Notes under the pieces: generated by a model
What the model was told of the DNA's origin: nothing
Seen by the model: only the letters and a program-made list of their open reading frames with translations
Databases searched by the model: none
Position numbers and translations under genes: made by a program
In this document: in pieces, positions 15,199-23,819 of the stretch
Layout of the letters: each line of letters begins with the position of its first letter
How positions within the stretch are numbered: position 1 is the first letter of the stretch
DNA from: a virus
DNA length: 45,654 nt
Virus record (IMG/VR): IMGVR_UViG_3300009466_000006
Span: 1-45,654 of that record
Strand: one strand, 5' to 3'

Positions 15199-16242
15199 TC
15201 ACGAGACCTCCAAGGGTCGAGGAGCATCAACAGTTGTGAGTGCGAGGTGCTCCAGTTCCTCGCGGAGATCGACCATTTCTCGGATGGCATTTACAACGGC
15301 GTCCATGCCGTTCCATTTGTCGTCCTTGAAGTAGTACCAAGCACCCTTGCGGGTGATGATCTCCTTGACCACGCATAAAGAGGCAATCTCTTTAGCGAAG
15401 TCATATTCCCCGGGCGCACACTCGCCACCGTCGTCGAAATACATATCAACGTAGGCAACTCGATGCGGCGGGGCAGACTTGTTTTTTAGCGTACGCATGC
15501 GAATTCGCTGTCCAATGCGCTTCTTATTTCCGCTGGGACCTATGTCTATCCAGTCGTCACGCTTCACCTCGGTGCGGGTGAAGTAGGCAAAATCTTTCCC
15601 AACACCTCCGGGTGTTGTACGGGGATCTCCGTGCATGACGCCGATCTTGAAGCGCCACTGGTTAATCATGATCCCAATAATTGGGCGTTCAGACTCGGTT
15701 AACGACCTCTGCATTGCGGCGCCAACCTTGCGGAAGAACTTATTAGTGAGTAAAGCGCCTCTACCAACGGTCATTTCGTCCATAGACTTGGCAACTTCAG
15801 GAGACGGCGTGAGTGCAGGTAAAGAGTCGATAACGATGCAATCGATGGCTTTAGACTCCGCGAAGGCTATGCAGGAGTCGTACGCCTCCTCCATCACTGT
15901 GGTTTCAATAACGATCACGCGCTCTGGATCGACTCCACACTTTTCAGCCCACGAGGGCACCCACGGCTCCGCAGCCACCCAAACGGCTGTCCACTCAGGA
16001 TCACGGTGCTGGTTCTCTGCAATAGTTTTAAGCGCCAAGAAGGATTTTCCATGGCTTGGCTCACCTACCAGTTCGTGCCACTGGTTTGCGGGCCATCCAC
16101 CGCCAAGAATGTAATCAAAAGTTACCGAGCCAGTTGGGACTCGACCACCATGCTGGGTGATTGAACTGGCAACAACAGCAACATTGCCTCCCATCTTTTT
16201 GTTCAGTGCTGCGATGACAGATTTAGCGTCAGGGTTAATCAT
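15199..16242 (-). CDS. recA: RecA/UvsX-like recombinase
   Basis: A 347-residue strand-exchange protein. Walker A is GEPSHGKS at 60-67, Walker B is CIVIDS, and PTGSVTFDYILGGGWP precedes it as in RecA. The C-terminal region keeps TTPGGVGKDF with basic residues for loop L2-type DNA contact. It drives recombination-dependent replication and repair, fed by the Cas4-like nuclease and possibly the UvsY-like protein. Start ATG 16242 is preceded by AAAGGAG; the N-terminal extension to 16413 is antisense-like. Confidence 0.88.
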   Translation of the reverse strand: MINPDAKSVIAALNKKMGGNVAVVASSITQHGGRVPTGSVTFDYILGGGWPANQWHELVGEPSHGKSFLALKTIAENQHRDPEWTAVWVAAEPWVPSWAEKCGVDPERVIVIETTVMEEAYDSCIAFAESKAIDCIVIDSLPALTPSPEVAKSMDEMTVGRGALLTNKFFRKVGAAMQRSLTESERPIIGIMINQWRFKIGVMHGDPRTTPGGVGKDFAYFTRTEVKRDDWIDIGPSGNKKRIGQRIRMRTLKNKSAPPHRVAYVDMYFDDGGECAPGEYDFAKEIASLCVVKEIITRKGAWYYFKDDKWNGMDAVVNAIREMVDLREELEHLALTTVDAPRPLEVS

Positions 16243-16253
16243 GTGAGTCTCCT

Positions 16254-16592
16254 TTAAGTGGGCATTCCTTGCTGAGGTCTTCCTTGGGTGTATCCGCATG
16301 AGTAACAGCGTGGTGCGACTGCTGACCCACTGTTGGAGCGGGAAAAAAACAAGTTGCTGCCACAGGATGGGCAGTTGCTGGACTCCATGCGTGCAGCCTC
16401 CCCGCCAGACCACTGCATCGATGCCTCGGCAAAGTTTTCAGGAGTGACTTGAATCCCGGGTGCGCTCTGCGGAGTGGGTCGAGGTGCGGGTGGTATGCGC
16501 GGAGGGGCTGGGGCGTGTGACGGAGGTGTTGAGGATGACGGTGTAGACGTGTCAGACTTCATCTTGTTCGCCCACCATGACGCGTTACTCAT
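16254..16592 (-). CDS. Pro-rich protein with C-terminal zinc ribbon
   Basis: A 112-residue protein. Residues 15-50 are a Pro/Ser/Ala-rich linker, and the C-terminus has CPSCGS and, about eighteen residues on, CYSCGY, a standard zinc ribbon ending in QGRPQQG. It lies twelve bases upstream of the recombinase gene, so it may recruit or regulate DNA repair. No strong ribosome binding site is seen. Confidence 0.6.
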   Translation of the reverse strand: MSNASWWANKMKSDTSTPSSSTPPSHAPAPPRIPPAPRPTPQSAPGIQVTPENFAEASMQWSGGEAARMESSNCPSCGSNLFFSRSNSGSAVAPRCYSCGYTQGRPQQGMPT

Positions 16593-16598
16593 ACGGAG

Positions 16599-17015
16599 TC
16601 ACCGCGCAAACTTGTACTCGATGATGCCAAGGTCTTCTAACTGAGTGACCGTGGCTATCGAGGACGTGTAAGACGCGTAACGAATAATTGTGAGCATGTC
16701 GTTAACCTCGTCCTCAGAAACCATATAGTCCTCGTTGTGTGAAAATGATGTCAAAATGAGGGCCGCTGTAGTTTTACTAAACTCTTCAATGATTGGGTTT
16801 AGAGCGGCAAGCGCTTTCAGTCGGGCGGTGGACTCCGCACTGTCTTCGTCTAAGACGTCCTCAGGGGCTGGGACTAGGTCCAGCATGTCTCGTATCAGGG
16901 TCGGATTGAGCAGGCGTGTGTCAAGTGCGTACTTATAAAGGTAGTCGTCGACGGATAAAATGTGACTGAATACGACTCTTGGTTGCTTCTTCCTGTTTCT
17001 AAACTTAAATTTCAT
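16599..17015 (-). CDS. Hypothetical protein, 138 aa
   Basis: The start is ATG at 17015, in a four-base ATGA overlap with the polymerase stop. The N-terminus is basic (MKFKFRNRKKQ), the rest a helical, acidic body (EDVLDEDSAESTARLKALAALNPIIEEF, then SEDEVNDMLTIIRYAS). Not recognised. Tight coupling to the polymerase suggests a replication partner. Confidence 0.55.
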   Translation of the reverse strand: MKFKFRNRKKQPRVVFSHILSVDDYLYKYALDTRLLNPTLIRDMLDLVPAPEDVLDEDSAESTARLKALAALNPIIEEFSKTTAALILTSFSHNEDYMVSEDEVNDMLTIIRYASYTSSIATVTQLEDLGIIEYKFAR

Positions 17016-18991
17016 TTTGCCTCTCCCCACTTGTCAACTATTTTTACGTCTGCTACTAGCGGAACTTGAAAGAGATTGACGCCCTCCATCGCTTGACGGA
17101 TTTGCTCGGCTGTCTCTTCGGACTGTTCTTGGGGAGTGGTAGTTACCAACTCGTCATGGACTGTAAGAATGATTCGCGAAGTGTCGGGAACCATCTGGTG
17201 TGCCCTGACCATTGCTATTTTCATGACGTCGGCCGCGCTGCCTTGAATTAAGGTGTTGAACGCTTGGCGCTCGGCTTTGCTGACGAGCCACCGCTCTTTG
17301 CTGAGCAGATCAGGAAGATACCTGCGGCGTCCGGTGATAGTTCCGACGTAAGGAACGGGAGTCTTGCTCCGCGCTCTTCTAATAGTTAAGTGCTTAAGTT
17401 TAGAAATGTTCTTGAATTTATCTGAGAACTCTTCGAGCAGTTCGGTTGCTTCCCCGGTGGTGCAGCCGATCTGTCGTGCAATCTTGTCTGACCCGACACC
17501 GTAAGCGATAGACAAGACAAGAACCTTGCCAGCCTTGCGGTCAACTCCCATGGTCTCGCCGATGGCGGTATAAATATCTCCACCTGATCGGTAAGTCTCA
17601 AGCATTACGGGGTCTTTAGAAAACGATGCGATCATTCGTGGCTCGATCTGGCTGTAGTCGGCGACGACCAGTTGGTGACCCTCTGGAGCAACAAAAAGAT
17701 TACGGATTAGTTTCCCGTACTCGGAGCCCGGTGCGGGTACGTTCTGTAGATTGGGGTTGCGGGATGAGAAACGTCCAGTGGCTGCGCCTATCTGGTTGAA
17801 GTCTGTGTGTAGGCGACCACGGTCTAGAAGTGGCTCTTTAACTTGCCGAGTAGATTTTCCGTTAGTAACCCTTGTAACGACGCCACCCATGTATGGAGTT
17901 ACGTAGGTTGTGAGCAGTTTATTAAGGTCTGAGTATGCAAGGAGTGCGTCGACAAGTTGATCGTTGCCCTTGTAAATTTCTAGAGCATCCGCGCTGACGC
18001 TGTAGTCGGCGATAGAGAGAACTTCCCTGTTTTGCTTTTTCTGCTTGCCTCCAAGGGTGAGTGACTTGGGCTGGAGCCCTCGACCACCCTCCTTCTTAGA
18101 ACCATATAAAAGTCTTTGCTTTGTTGCTGTGGAGTTGATGTTGAACTCTTCACCAGCGATACGGTAAATACGGCCTTTGGACTCTTCGATGTCCTTTTCC
18201 AAGCGAACCTTGAGGTCAGATAAGGACTCGGTGTCAAGAAGTGCTCCCGCAAGCCGCATCTCTGTGACTACTCGCAGCACCTGCATCTCTAAGTCAAATA
18301 CTTTAGAGAGGTTGTCTTTTTCAATTCTTTCTTTAAGAACTTTCCACGCCGCGACAGTGGCCACCACGTCGAGATGCGCGTACTTGGCGACCTCATCGAA
18401 GGAGTAACGCTCGATCTCCGCGCCTACCCCTTTGACCATCTCGATACCTGCGTACTGCTTGGCAACGTCTTTAAGTCCGTATCCAAAAGACTTGGAAGAG
18501 TCGACCTGAAAGGCTGCGATCATGGTGTCGAAATATGGTTCAGAGGGGACACCGTCTAAGTACTTGGTAACCGATCCCAGATCGAAAGCCAGATTGTGAC
18601 CAATCTTTAGGTGCTGGTCACTTTTGAAAAGATCTGAAAGGTGTGAAAAAACAAAAGTTCGGGTCAACTGTGTAGGAGGCTCAGAAAATATCTTCACTTC
18701 CTTCTTAACATCGGTGGAGTAGTCCTGTGGTCGAATAGCAAGACCCTTCTCGACTCTCTTTGCAGCCGACTCGCGCAATGGGAACTGGGACTCAACGAAG
18801 TCTCCGTTGGGGTGGCCCATGGGCACAACCCATGACTCCTCGCCGTCAGAGATTGCAATCCAAGTGACGTTATTTCTCCACGGGTCACCACGATGGTCTC
18901 CAAGAGTTTCTACGTCAAAACAGAAAGTATCTCCTCGGCGCAGTGTTTCCAGCATCTCAAAAAATGCTGCTTCGTCTGTTACGACGTTCAC
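17012..18991 (-). CDS. polA: Family A DNA polymerase with 3'-5' exonuclease
   Basis: A 659-residue replicative polymerase like T7 and phage Pol I enzymes, lacking a 5' nuclease domain. Exonuclease motifs: FDVET (Asp26, Glu28), IGHNLAFDLG and YAHLDVVAT. Polymerase motif A is ADYSQIEPR, motif C is VHDELV. The O-helix reads R-K-A-G-K then three residues, Leu, and three residues before Tyr-Gly: the residue matching E. coli Phe762 is Leu. Start GTG at 18991 follows GAGGAG. It copies the phage genome with the DnaB-like helicase and primase. Confidence 0.93.
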   Translation of the reverse strand: MNVVTDEAAFFEMLETLRRGDTFCFDVETLGDHRGDPWRNNVTWIAISDGEESWVVPMGHPNGDFVESQFPLRESAAKRVEKGLAIRPQDYSTDVKKEVKIFSEPPTQLTRTFVFSHLSDLFKSDQHLKIGHNLAFDLGSVTKYLDGVPSEPYFDTMIAAFQVDSSKSFGYGLKDVAKQYAGIEMVKGVGAEIERYSFDEVAKYAHLDVVATVAAWKVLKERIEKDNLSKVFDLEMQVLRVVTEMRLAGALLDTESLSDLKVRLEKDIEESKGRIYRIAGEEFNINSTATKQRLLYGSKKEGGRGLQPKSLTLGGKQKKQNREVLSIADYSVSADALEIYKGNDQLVDALLAYSDLNKLLTTYVTPYMGGVVTRVTNGKSTRQVKEPLLDRGRLHTDFNQIGAATGRFSSRNPNLQNVPAPGSEYGKLIRNLFVAPEGHQLVVADYSQIEPRMIASFSKDPVMLETYRSGGDIYTAIGETMGVDRKAGKVLVLSIAYGVGSDKIARQIGCTTGEATELLEEFSDKFKNISKLKHLTIRRARSKTPVPYVGTITGRRRYLPDLLSKERWLVSKAERQAFNTLIQGSAADVMKIAMVRAHQMVPDTSRIILTVHDELVTTTPQEQSEETAEQIRQAMEGVNLFQVPLVADVKIVDKWGEAK

Positions 18992-19021
18992 AAAATCTCC
19001 TCAAATTGGTTTGAAATGGAG

Positions 19022-19065
19022 GGCAGGACGCAGATCAGGGAAGGGGGGTCTGTCTGCGTCCTGCC
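19022..19065. other. 13-bp perfect inverted repeat between polymerase and ssDNA-binding genes
   Basis: GGCAGGACGCAGA at 19022-19034 pairs exactly with TCTGCGTCCTGCC at 19053-19065 around an 18-base purine-rich loop. No U-tract follows in the transcription direction, so it looks more like an mRNA processing, attenuation or stability hairpin than an intrinsic terminator. Confidence 0.65.
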
Positions 19066-19088
19066 GTCCTAGCAGGCGCTTGCGCTGT

Positions 19089-19781
19089 TTAGCGGCTGCT
19101 GATCTCACGCGCTACACGGGTCATCTCGTCACGGGGGGCGAATGAGATAACGGTGGGCGTAAGAGGTTCAAACCGAGAGACTGTGGATTCAATCTCGTTA
19201 GCGTCGGCGCTCCAATCTTCGGAGAGATCGCGAGGCTTTACGGGAAGTACTGTGTAGACAGTCTTGGGACCGCGTCCCTGTCGGGACATCGACCAGTAAA
19301 TTCGATCAAGTGGGCCAGTCTTTGGGTCCTGATCAAAAGCAGCCAGTTGGCGGGTCAACGTGGGGCTGGTCAACAAGATGTCAACGGCGGGCTCTTCGGC
19401 CGAAAGGTTGACGATACTGAAGGCAGCCTTTGGTCGCGGAGTGTCACCAATTCCACACAGTGGGCACTCTTCTTCAAGACACACAAATGACTTACGACCG
19501 GGGCGTTCAATCCAGTGCTGGCGAAAAACAGCGAAGGGAGTTGCGTCAAGGAACTTGACTAACTGGGGCTCCTCATCAAAGCGAAATTCCGTATTGAACT
19601 TACGGTCTGTTGACGCGGTCTTAAGAGCGGCAGCCCAGCCCGACTGAACTGCAGACGTGTGACTAGCAACAACGTCTTCGCGATCCTCTTCGAATACTTC
19701 TTCGTCAACATCAAGATTCATGTCGACACCGTCTGCAATAAAGTCAGAGGGATTTGAGACTTTCCTTTGTGCAACTGGCAT
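19089..19781 (-). CDS. Probable single-stranded DNA-binding protein
   Basis: A 230-residue protein encoded just upstream of the polymerase. The text VKFLDATPFAVFRQHWI followed by CLEEECPLCGIG and FSIVNLS looks like the zinc-containing OB-fold ssDNA-binding proteins of large phages (the T4 gp32-type role). The N-terminus is acidic, unlike T4 gp32, whose acidic tail is C-terminal. It should coat replication and recombination intermediates. Start ATG 19781 after AGGAG; the longer frame to 19880 is not supported. Identification rests on pattern and place. Confidence 0.5.
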   Translation of the reverse strand: MPVAQRKVSNPSDFIADGVDMNLDVDEEVFEEDREDVVASHTSAVQSGWAAALKTASTDRKFNTEFRFDEEPQLVKFLDATPFAVFRQHWIERPGRKSFVCLEEECPLCGIGDTPRPKAAFSIVNLSAEEPAVDILLTSPTLTRQLAAFDQDPKTGPLDRIYWSMSRQGRGPKTVYTVLPVKPRDLSEDWSADANEIESTVSRFEPLTPTVISFAPRDEMTRVAREISSR

Positions 19782-19789
19782 GTTTTCTC

Positions 19790-20257
19790 CTAGGCAGTGT
19801 GTGCATTTGCAGTGTTGTTTTCGAGAACGTTCTTCCACCGTTCGTAAAGAACAATGGTCAGGTCGTGGTGCTCCCTCCACTCGACGCGGGCAGATCCCAA
19901 AAGATTCCTTTTGTGGAACTCCTCAATCGTGACCTCAATAATTTCCCGCGAATAAACTCGCTTTCCCGGGACTTGCTTCCCCGAGGTATTGGTGTACCCC
20001 GGAAGTCTGTACGGAGCGGTGGGAATGTATGACTTTCGTTCCCACAGGCGGATAGTTACGGTTGTTTTTCCCAGAGCCAGCGCCATAGCACCGGGGTAGT
20101 AGAAATCTCGCTCTTCACCGTTCAGAAGTTTTTTTACACACTTCCCGCGCCAGTCCTGTTCACTTTTTGTAGTGGACTCCGGGGTAATGCGACGCTTGAC
20201 CTTGCTACCGGGGTAGTAGGTATCGACAGAGGACAGGAACTCGTCAACTTCGTTCAC
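19790..20257 (-). CDS. MerR-like helix-turn-helix DNA-binding protein
   Basis: A 155-residue protein. DFYYPGAMALALGKTTVTIRLWERKSYIP is a helix-turn-helix followed by the Trp-containing turn of MerR/excisionase-type domains, then GKRVYSREIIEVTIEEF as the wing and a following helix. This places it as a transcription regulator. Start is GTG at 20257 overlapping the upstream TAG. Together with WhiB it is the best in-window candidate to bind the recurrent dyad. The gene lies in the operon whose promoter region carries dyad site G, so autoregulation is possible. Confidence 0.6.
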   Translation of the reverse strand: MNEVDEFLSSVDTYYPGSKVKRRITPESTTKSEQDWRGKCVKKLLNGEERDFYYPGAMALALGKTTVTIRLWERKSYIPTAPYRLPGYTNTSGKQVPGKRVYSREIIEVTIEEFHKRNLLGSARVEWREHHDLTIVLYERWKNVLENNTANAHTA

Positions 20258-20691
20258 TACTTGAGCACCAATGCGTAGGTCACCTTTGGTGGATAAATCC
20301 TGTCGACATCATCCTCGGTAAGTTTGTCGTCATAGAGCGCTTCCATAACGCGGTCCTCATTCACGACGCGTACAAGTTCGGTGCAGTCATCCCACAGACC
20401 GTGAGCAACCAGCACCTCTTCAGCGTTGTCGTCATTAACTGCTCTAGCCACGCGGCGCTGACGCTGCAACGACGCCACACCATCAAGAGGCTCATCAAAC
20501 TCAAGCCACATGTGGCCTTGGTCATCTTCGTAGCCACCGTCGGTGACGACCTCAATAAGACGGTCACGAAGTTCCTTCTGGCGCTTGGCCAGTTTGTCCG
20601 TCTCTATCTTTAGATGCTTGTACTCACGCACCATCGCCTCTGTGCTGTCCATGGGCTCAGGTACTCGCCGAGTGTCTGAAACTTTTGCCAT
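20257..20691 (-). CDS. Hypothetical coiled-coil protein, 144 aa
   Basis: The first third is a heptad-like coiled coil (REYKHLKIETDKLAKRQKELRDRLIEVV), the rest a mixed alpha/beta acidic domain with EFDEPLDGVASLQRQRRVAR. No family recognised. AGGGAG lies eight bases before the ATG. It is the first gene of the transcription unit leading to the regulator and polymerase, with a good promoter 28 bases upstream. Confidence 0.55.
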   Translation of the reverse strand: MAKVSDTRRVPEPMDSTEAMVREYKHLKIETDKLAKRQKELRDRLIEVVTDGGYEDDQGHMWLEFDEPLDGVASLQRQRRVARAVNDDNAEEVLVAHGLWDDCTELVRVVNEDRVMEALYDDKLTEDDVDRIYPPKVTYALVLK

Positions 20692-20708
20692 CTTGTTCTC
20701 CCTTGTGA

Positions 20709-20737
20709 TGTAGCACGTACATTACACCCGTGAGACA
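20709..20737. promoter_or_regulatory. Recurrent dyad, site G
   Basis: On the minus strand TGTCTCA, 15 bases, TGCTACA. The right arm is the exact half-site. It covers the spacer and -10 box of the neighbouring promoter. Confidence 0.5.
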
Positions 20738-20747
20738 GATCATGCAA
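20719..20747 (-). promoter_or_regulatory. Sigma70-like promoter of the polymerase operon
   Basis: TTGCAT (20747-20742) and TAATGT (20724-20719) are exactly 17 bases apart, and transcription would start about 20 bases ahead of the AGGGAG ribosome binding site. Dyad site G overlaps the -10 region, which fits a repressor operator. Confidence 0.55.
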
Positions 20748-20805
20748 GACCCGAATCCGCGTGTCGCGTTTATATGTTGTATAAGTTACAGCAGGGGTCT
20801 GACAT

Positions 20806-22380
20806 TTAGGGCTGGTTTGCGGCCAAGAAACTGATCAGCGATCCTGCTGTCAGGTCAACCCCACCTCGGGTGTTGATCCCTTTGCCGTCTATGACGGCTG
20901 AGGCAACGGCGGACTTTTGGTTTAAGACTTCAAATTGACGTTCTTCTATGGACTCCGACATCAGTAGATCTTGAATAACGACCGATGGCCAGCGCGACGA
21001 TGCACGCTTGATCCTGCCGTTGCGCTGTACAGAGAGCCCACTTGACCATGGAAGATCAAAGTTGATCAGCATGTTTGCCTGCGGTAAGTCAACTCCGTAA
21101 CCACCCGCATCAGTAGAGACCAGCACACGGGTCTCTGGGTTTGTTTGAAACTGCACCTTCGCTGCTTCTTTTTCGACGGCGTTCATGGCGCCCGTGTAAA
21201 CGACGCCGCCTGTCTGTTCTTGAATGAGGTCTGCCATTAGGACATATGAACAGAAGATCACTATCTTGTTGGCGTCATCGCTGGACAGGTGGTCAGCAAC
21301 AAGCGAGGTAAGTGCTTCAAGTTTTGGTGACTTTGCCTTTGATACGGTATTCAGTATCTTCTTATCTTCTAGTAGTTCTGCAAGATATTTAGAACCTTCG
21401 GTGCCGTAGGGACTCCACAGGGCCGCACTTTTTGAAAGAAGTGCGGGGTGGTCGCAGAGCATACGCAATGCGGTGACCTTGCTCATGATGCTGCCACGAA
21501 GCGCGTCCTCAGGTCCTCCCGTTGCAGAACCGTAACCATAATGTGCATCGATGCTCCATCCAGATCCGAATGAGGCTTGGGCGTCACTAAGTTCTTCTGC
21601 AAGATCGTTAGAAATCCTGCGGTAAAGGATCGATGAGTTGCGGTCAAATGGAATAATTATTGGGTCTTTGTGGATAGTTTCTGGAAGGAACGGAGCCACA
21701 TCGGGGTCTGACTGTGACTTGCGTACAGAGGCGGTCATCACTCGCTCATGCAGTTTGGGAAGATTCCGATAACGGTCAACTCCTCCAAACTTGTTTCGCA
21801 CGATGAAGGTTGCATCGAATAGATCAAAACGTTGCCCAAGAACCAAGGGGTCGACACTTTGCAAAATTGAGTAGAGTTCTTCGGGTCTCCCGTTTTCAAT
21901 AGGAGTTCCCGTCAGAGCAAATCTGATACCCACACTACGTGAAAGTTCTTTGACCTTCTTAGATCGCTTGGATCGAAATGACTTTATGGCGGTGGCCTCG
22001 TCCATAATCAGGGCGTCAAAATCGATGTTCTTGACAAGGTCCCAGTCGTTGACAACTTGCTCGTAGTTCATGATTACGTAGGAGTAGTCATCAGCGGTCA
22101 CGTACTGGCTGACTCGCTGTCCTTTAGTCCCATCAATAACTAGAGCAGTTTCCGTAGAAAATTTCTCAATTTCTTTCTTCCACTGGTACTTGAGGCTCGA
22201 TAAGCAAACGACCAGTACGGGTTTTTTCAGTATCTTTGCATCACGCAATTCCTCGACTGCGCAGATAGTGAGCACTGTCTTGCCCAGACCTAGGTCGTAG
22301 GCGACCAGAACTTTCCTGCGCTCGGTCATTTTGTCAACGGCTTCTTCTTGGTAAGGAAGTAGTGTTCCTGTGAAACTCAT
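20806..22380 (-). CDS. SNF2/superfamily II DNA translocase
   Basis: A 524-residue ATP-driven translocase with the full motif set: a Q-motif-like LLPYQEEAV, Walker A DLGLGKT at 29-35, DEAT at 127-130 as motif II, LTGTP as motif III, STDAGGYGVDLPQA as motif V and QRNGRIKR as motif VI. Phage members of this group remodel DNA-protein complexes or forks, as T4 UvsW or Dda do. No nuclease domain is fused to it. It overlaps the zinc protein gene by ATGA and lies at the end of the primase block. Confidence 0.88.
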   Translation of the reverse strand: MSFTGTLLPYQEEAVDKMTERRKVLVAYDLGLGKTVLTICAVEELRDAKILKKPVLVVCLSSLKYQWKKEIEKFSTETALVIDGTKGQRVSQYVTADDYSYVIMNYEQVVNDWDLVKNIDFDALIMDEATAIKSFRSKRSKKVKELSRSVGIRFALTGTPIENGRPEELYSILQSVDPLVLGQRFDLFDATFIVRNKFGGVDRYRNLPKLHERVMTASVRKSQSDPDVAPFLPETIHKDPIIIPFDRNSSILYRRISNDLAEELSDAQASFGSGWSIDAHYGYGSATGGPEDALRGSIMSKVTALRMLCDHPALLSKSAALWSPYGTEGSKYLAELLEDKKILNTVSKAKSPKLEALTSLVADHLSSDDANKIVIFCSYVLMADLIQEQTGGVVYTGAMNAVEKEAAKVQFQTNPETRVLVSTDAGGYGVDLPQANMLINFDLPWSSGLSVQRNGRIKRASSRWPSVVIQDLLMSESIEERQFEVLNQKSAVASAVIDGKGINTRGGVDLTAGSLISFLAANQP

Positions 22381-22598
22381 TGAAACTCCTCGTCAATTTC
22401 GGTGGCTCCGCGCAGCAACGAACCGCATGAGGCGCAGACCATTTCGGTGAAGTAGCCAGCAATGGTCTTGTCGTCTGCAAACCAGATAAGTGCGTGAAAA
22501 ACTTGGTTGCCGCACACACAGACGGTGGTTGGACCCATGAACAGCAGGTCGCTTCCGTCAGGCTCTACGTAAAAGATTTCGTAGACGGGTTGGCTCAT
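22377..22598 (-). CDS. Small zinc-binding protein, 73 aa
   Basis: CVCGN and CASCGS lie about 28 residues apart and make a zinc-ribbon-like four-cysteine site; the rest is aromatic and hydrophobic. ATGA overlaps on both sides join it to the primase and the helicase genes, so it may be an accessory of either. Function unknown. Confidence 0.6.
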   Translation of the reverse strand: MSQPVYEIFYVEPDGSDLLFMGPTTVCVCGNQVFHALIWFADDKTIAGYFTEMVCASCGSLLRGATEIDEEFQ

Positions 22599-23533
22599 GC
22601 GACTCCACCGAGAGCGGCTTTTCCAAATGCGCGGGACTTTGCTGTTTCCAGACCGGCAAGTATTTCTTCTGCGGTCATGTCTCCGGGATCTTTGGCGTCA
22701 ACGTCTGTGTAGTTGAAAAAGCGAACGCTACGCAAAACTCCTTGGGTGTTCTTAAGCAACTCAATACTGGATTTGCGGCCTGCCTCATCCTTGAATGGAT
22801 TATCAAGCGCGAAGACGACCTCGTCTGCTGCGCTCATAAGTAGTAGTTGCAGTTTGGACACGATGGCTCCAAATGTCGCGACCGCTCCCGTCACACCGTC
22901 AGCGTGCAGGCGCACCGCATCGAGTGGCGACTCAACGACAACCATGCGTCCGCCTTGAAAGGCGTGGTAGCCAAACAGGGTTCCACTCTTCTTAACACCC
23001 AGCGGGTAGTTGCGGAACATGCGGTCCACTTCGGACTTCTCCTGCCACCCCAGCAGTGAGTCATCGTTGGGGTTTCTAATGGGCAGAATCCACGACTCAG
23101 ATACGAAGTTCCACTTAACGCCGTAAAGGTCACACGCTTCGGGTGTGAGGTGTCTGCGCCGCAGTGCCCATTTAGGTGGTGCGGAGTATCTATAGATCTG
23201 TGACTCCGAGATGGTCTGTCGGTGACTCACAATGGGTTGTGGCCCGGGTATGCGTGCAATGCTGTCGGTAATGTCGGGCTTGACGGTGAGGGTTTTAGCC
23301 TCATCAAAACTGACACCCTTGAGGTCGGAAATCAGGGTGATGATGGAGCCCCTGTACCCGCAGGAGAAGCAAAGGAATAAGCCCGTGTCAAGGTTTATTG
23401 ACCACGACGGGTGTGAGTCCATCTTTCCCGTACGCTGAAAGTGCATGGGGCATTCAGCGACGAACTCGTCACCCCGAGCGAACCCGGATATACCGAGCCC
23501 GCCAAGGGTAGACGAGACGTCGATGCTGGTCAC
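22595..23533 (-). CDS. DnaG-like primase
   Basis: A 312-residue primase. A CHC2-type zinc domain is at the N-terminus (Cys28, His31, Cys55, Cys58 with HPSWSINLDTGLFLCFSCG), followed by a TOPRIM core: VVVESPLDAVRL carries the Glu, FALDN the first Asp, and DVDAKDPGDM the second acid cluster. It synthesises RNA primers for lagging-strand synthesis. No helicase-binding C-terminal domain is apparent, so the protein is short compared with cellular DnaG. ATGA overlaps at both ends. Confidence 0.88.
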   Translation of the reverse strand: MTSIDVSSTLGGLGISGFARGDEFVAECPMHFQRTGKMDSHPSWSINLDTGLFLCFSCGYRGSIITLISDLKGVSFDEAKTLTVKPDITDSIARIPGPQPIVSHRQTISESQIYRYSAPPKWALRRRHLTPEACDLYGVKWNFVSESWILPIRNPNDDSLLGWQEKSEVDRMFRNYPLGVKKSGTLFGYHAFQGGRMVVVESPLDAVRLHADGVTGAVATFGAIVSKLQLLLMSAADEVVFALDNPFKDEAGRKSSIELLKNTQGVLRSVRFFNYTDVDAKDPGDMTAEEILAGLETAKSRAFGKAALGGVA

Positions 23534-23772
23534 CTGTTAGAACTCTGCAACCGAAACAAGTCAGTTTCAGCGGTCAAAAGGTTGATAGCGGGAAGGAGTG
23601 CGTCAGCAATGTCGCCCTCTCTGGAGAGCAAATGTGATGTCACAGCGTCAACGACAACGTCCGCCATCTGCAAGTAGTAACGTCGGTCTTCGATGATCGC
23701 GTGGTTCCACGGGATGGCCTGCTCATCAGATGTGTAGATAAGTTCGGCTATCTCTTCTATCAATGCACTCAT
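23530..23772 (-). CDS. Hypothetical protein, 80 aa
   Basis: A small helical acidic protein (ALIEEIAELIYTSDEQAIPW, then RRYYLQMADVVVDAV). Start ATG 23772 has GAAGGG six bases upstream; the ATG six bases before it lacks one. Dyad site H lies just upstream, so this is the leader gene of the primase-SNF2 block. Confidence 0.55.
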   Translation of the reverse strand: MSALIEEIAELIYTSDEQAIPWNHAIIEDRRYYLQMADVVVDAVTSHLLSREGDIADALLPAINLLTAETDLFRLQSSNR

Positions 23773-23790
23773 TGGCATCCCTTCGGTAAG

Positions 23791-23819
23791 TGTAGTGCTG
23801 AATGGTAGTAAATGCTACA
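23791..23819. promoter_or_regulatory. Recurrent dyad, site H
   Basis: On the minus strand TGTAGCA, 15 bases, CACTACA. The left arm is the exact half-site and overlaps the TAG stop of the DnaB gene. TACACT at the right arm could be the -10 of a promoter with TAGCAT as -35 at 17 bases. Confidence 0.5.

Larger units (their letters stand above)
20692..20805 (-). promoter_or_regulatory. Promoter-bearing gap upstream of the polymerase operon
   Basis: A 114-base non-coding stretch in a tightly packed region. It holds the TTGCAT/TAATGT promoter, dyad site G and an AT-rich box with TATACA and CATATAAA about 60 bases further upstream. GACACGCGG followed by TTGCAT within 9-11 bases also occurs upstream of the gene at 14589. 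Confidence 0.5.
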
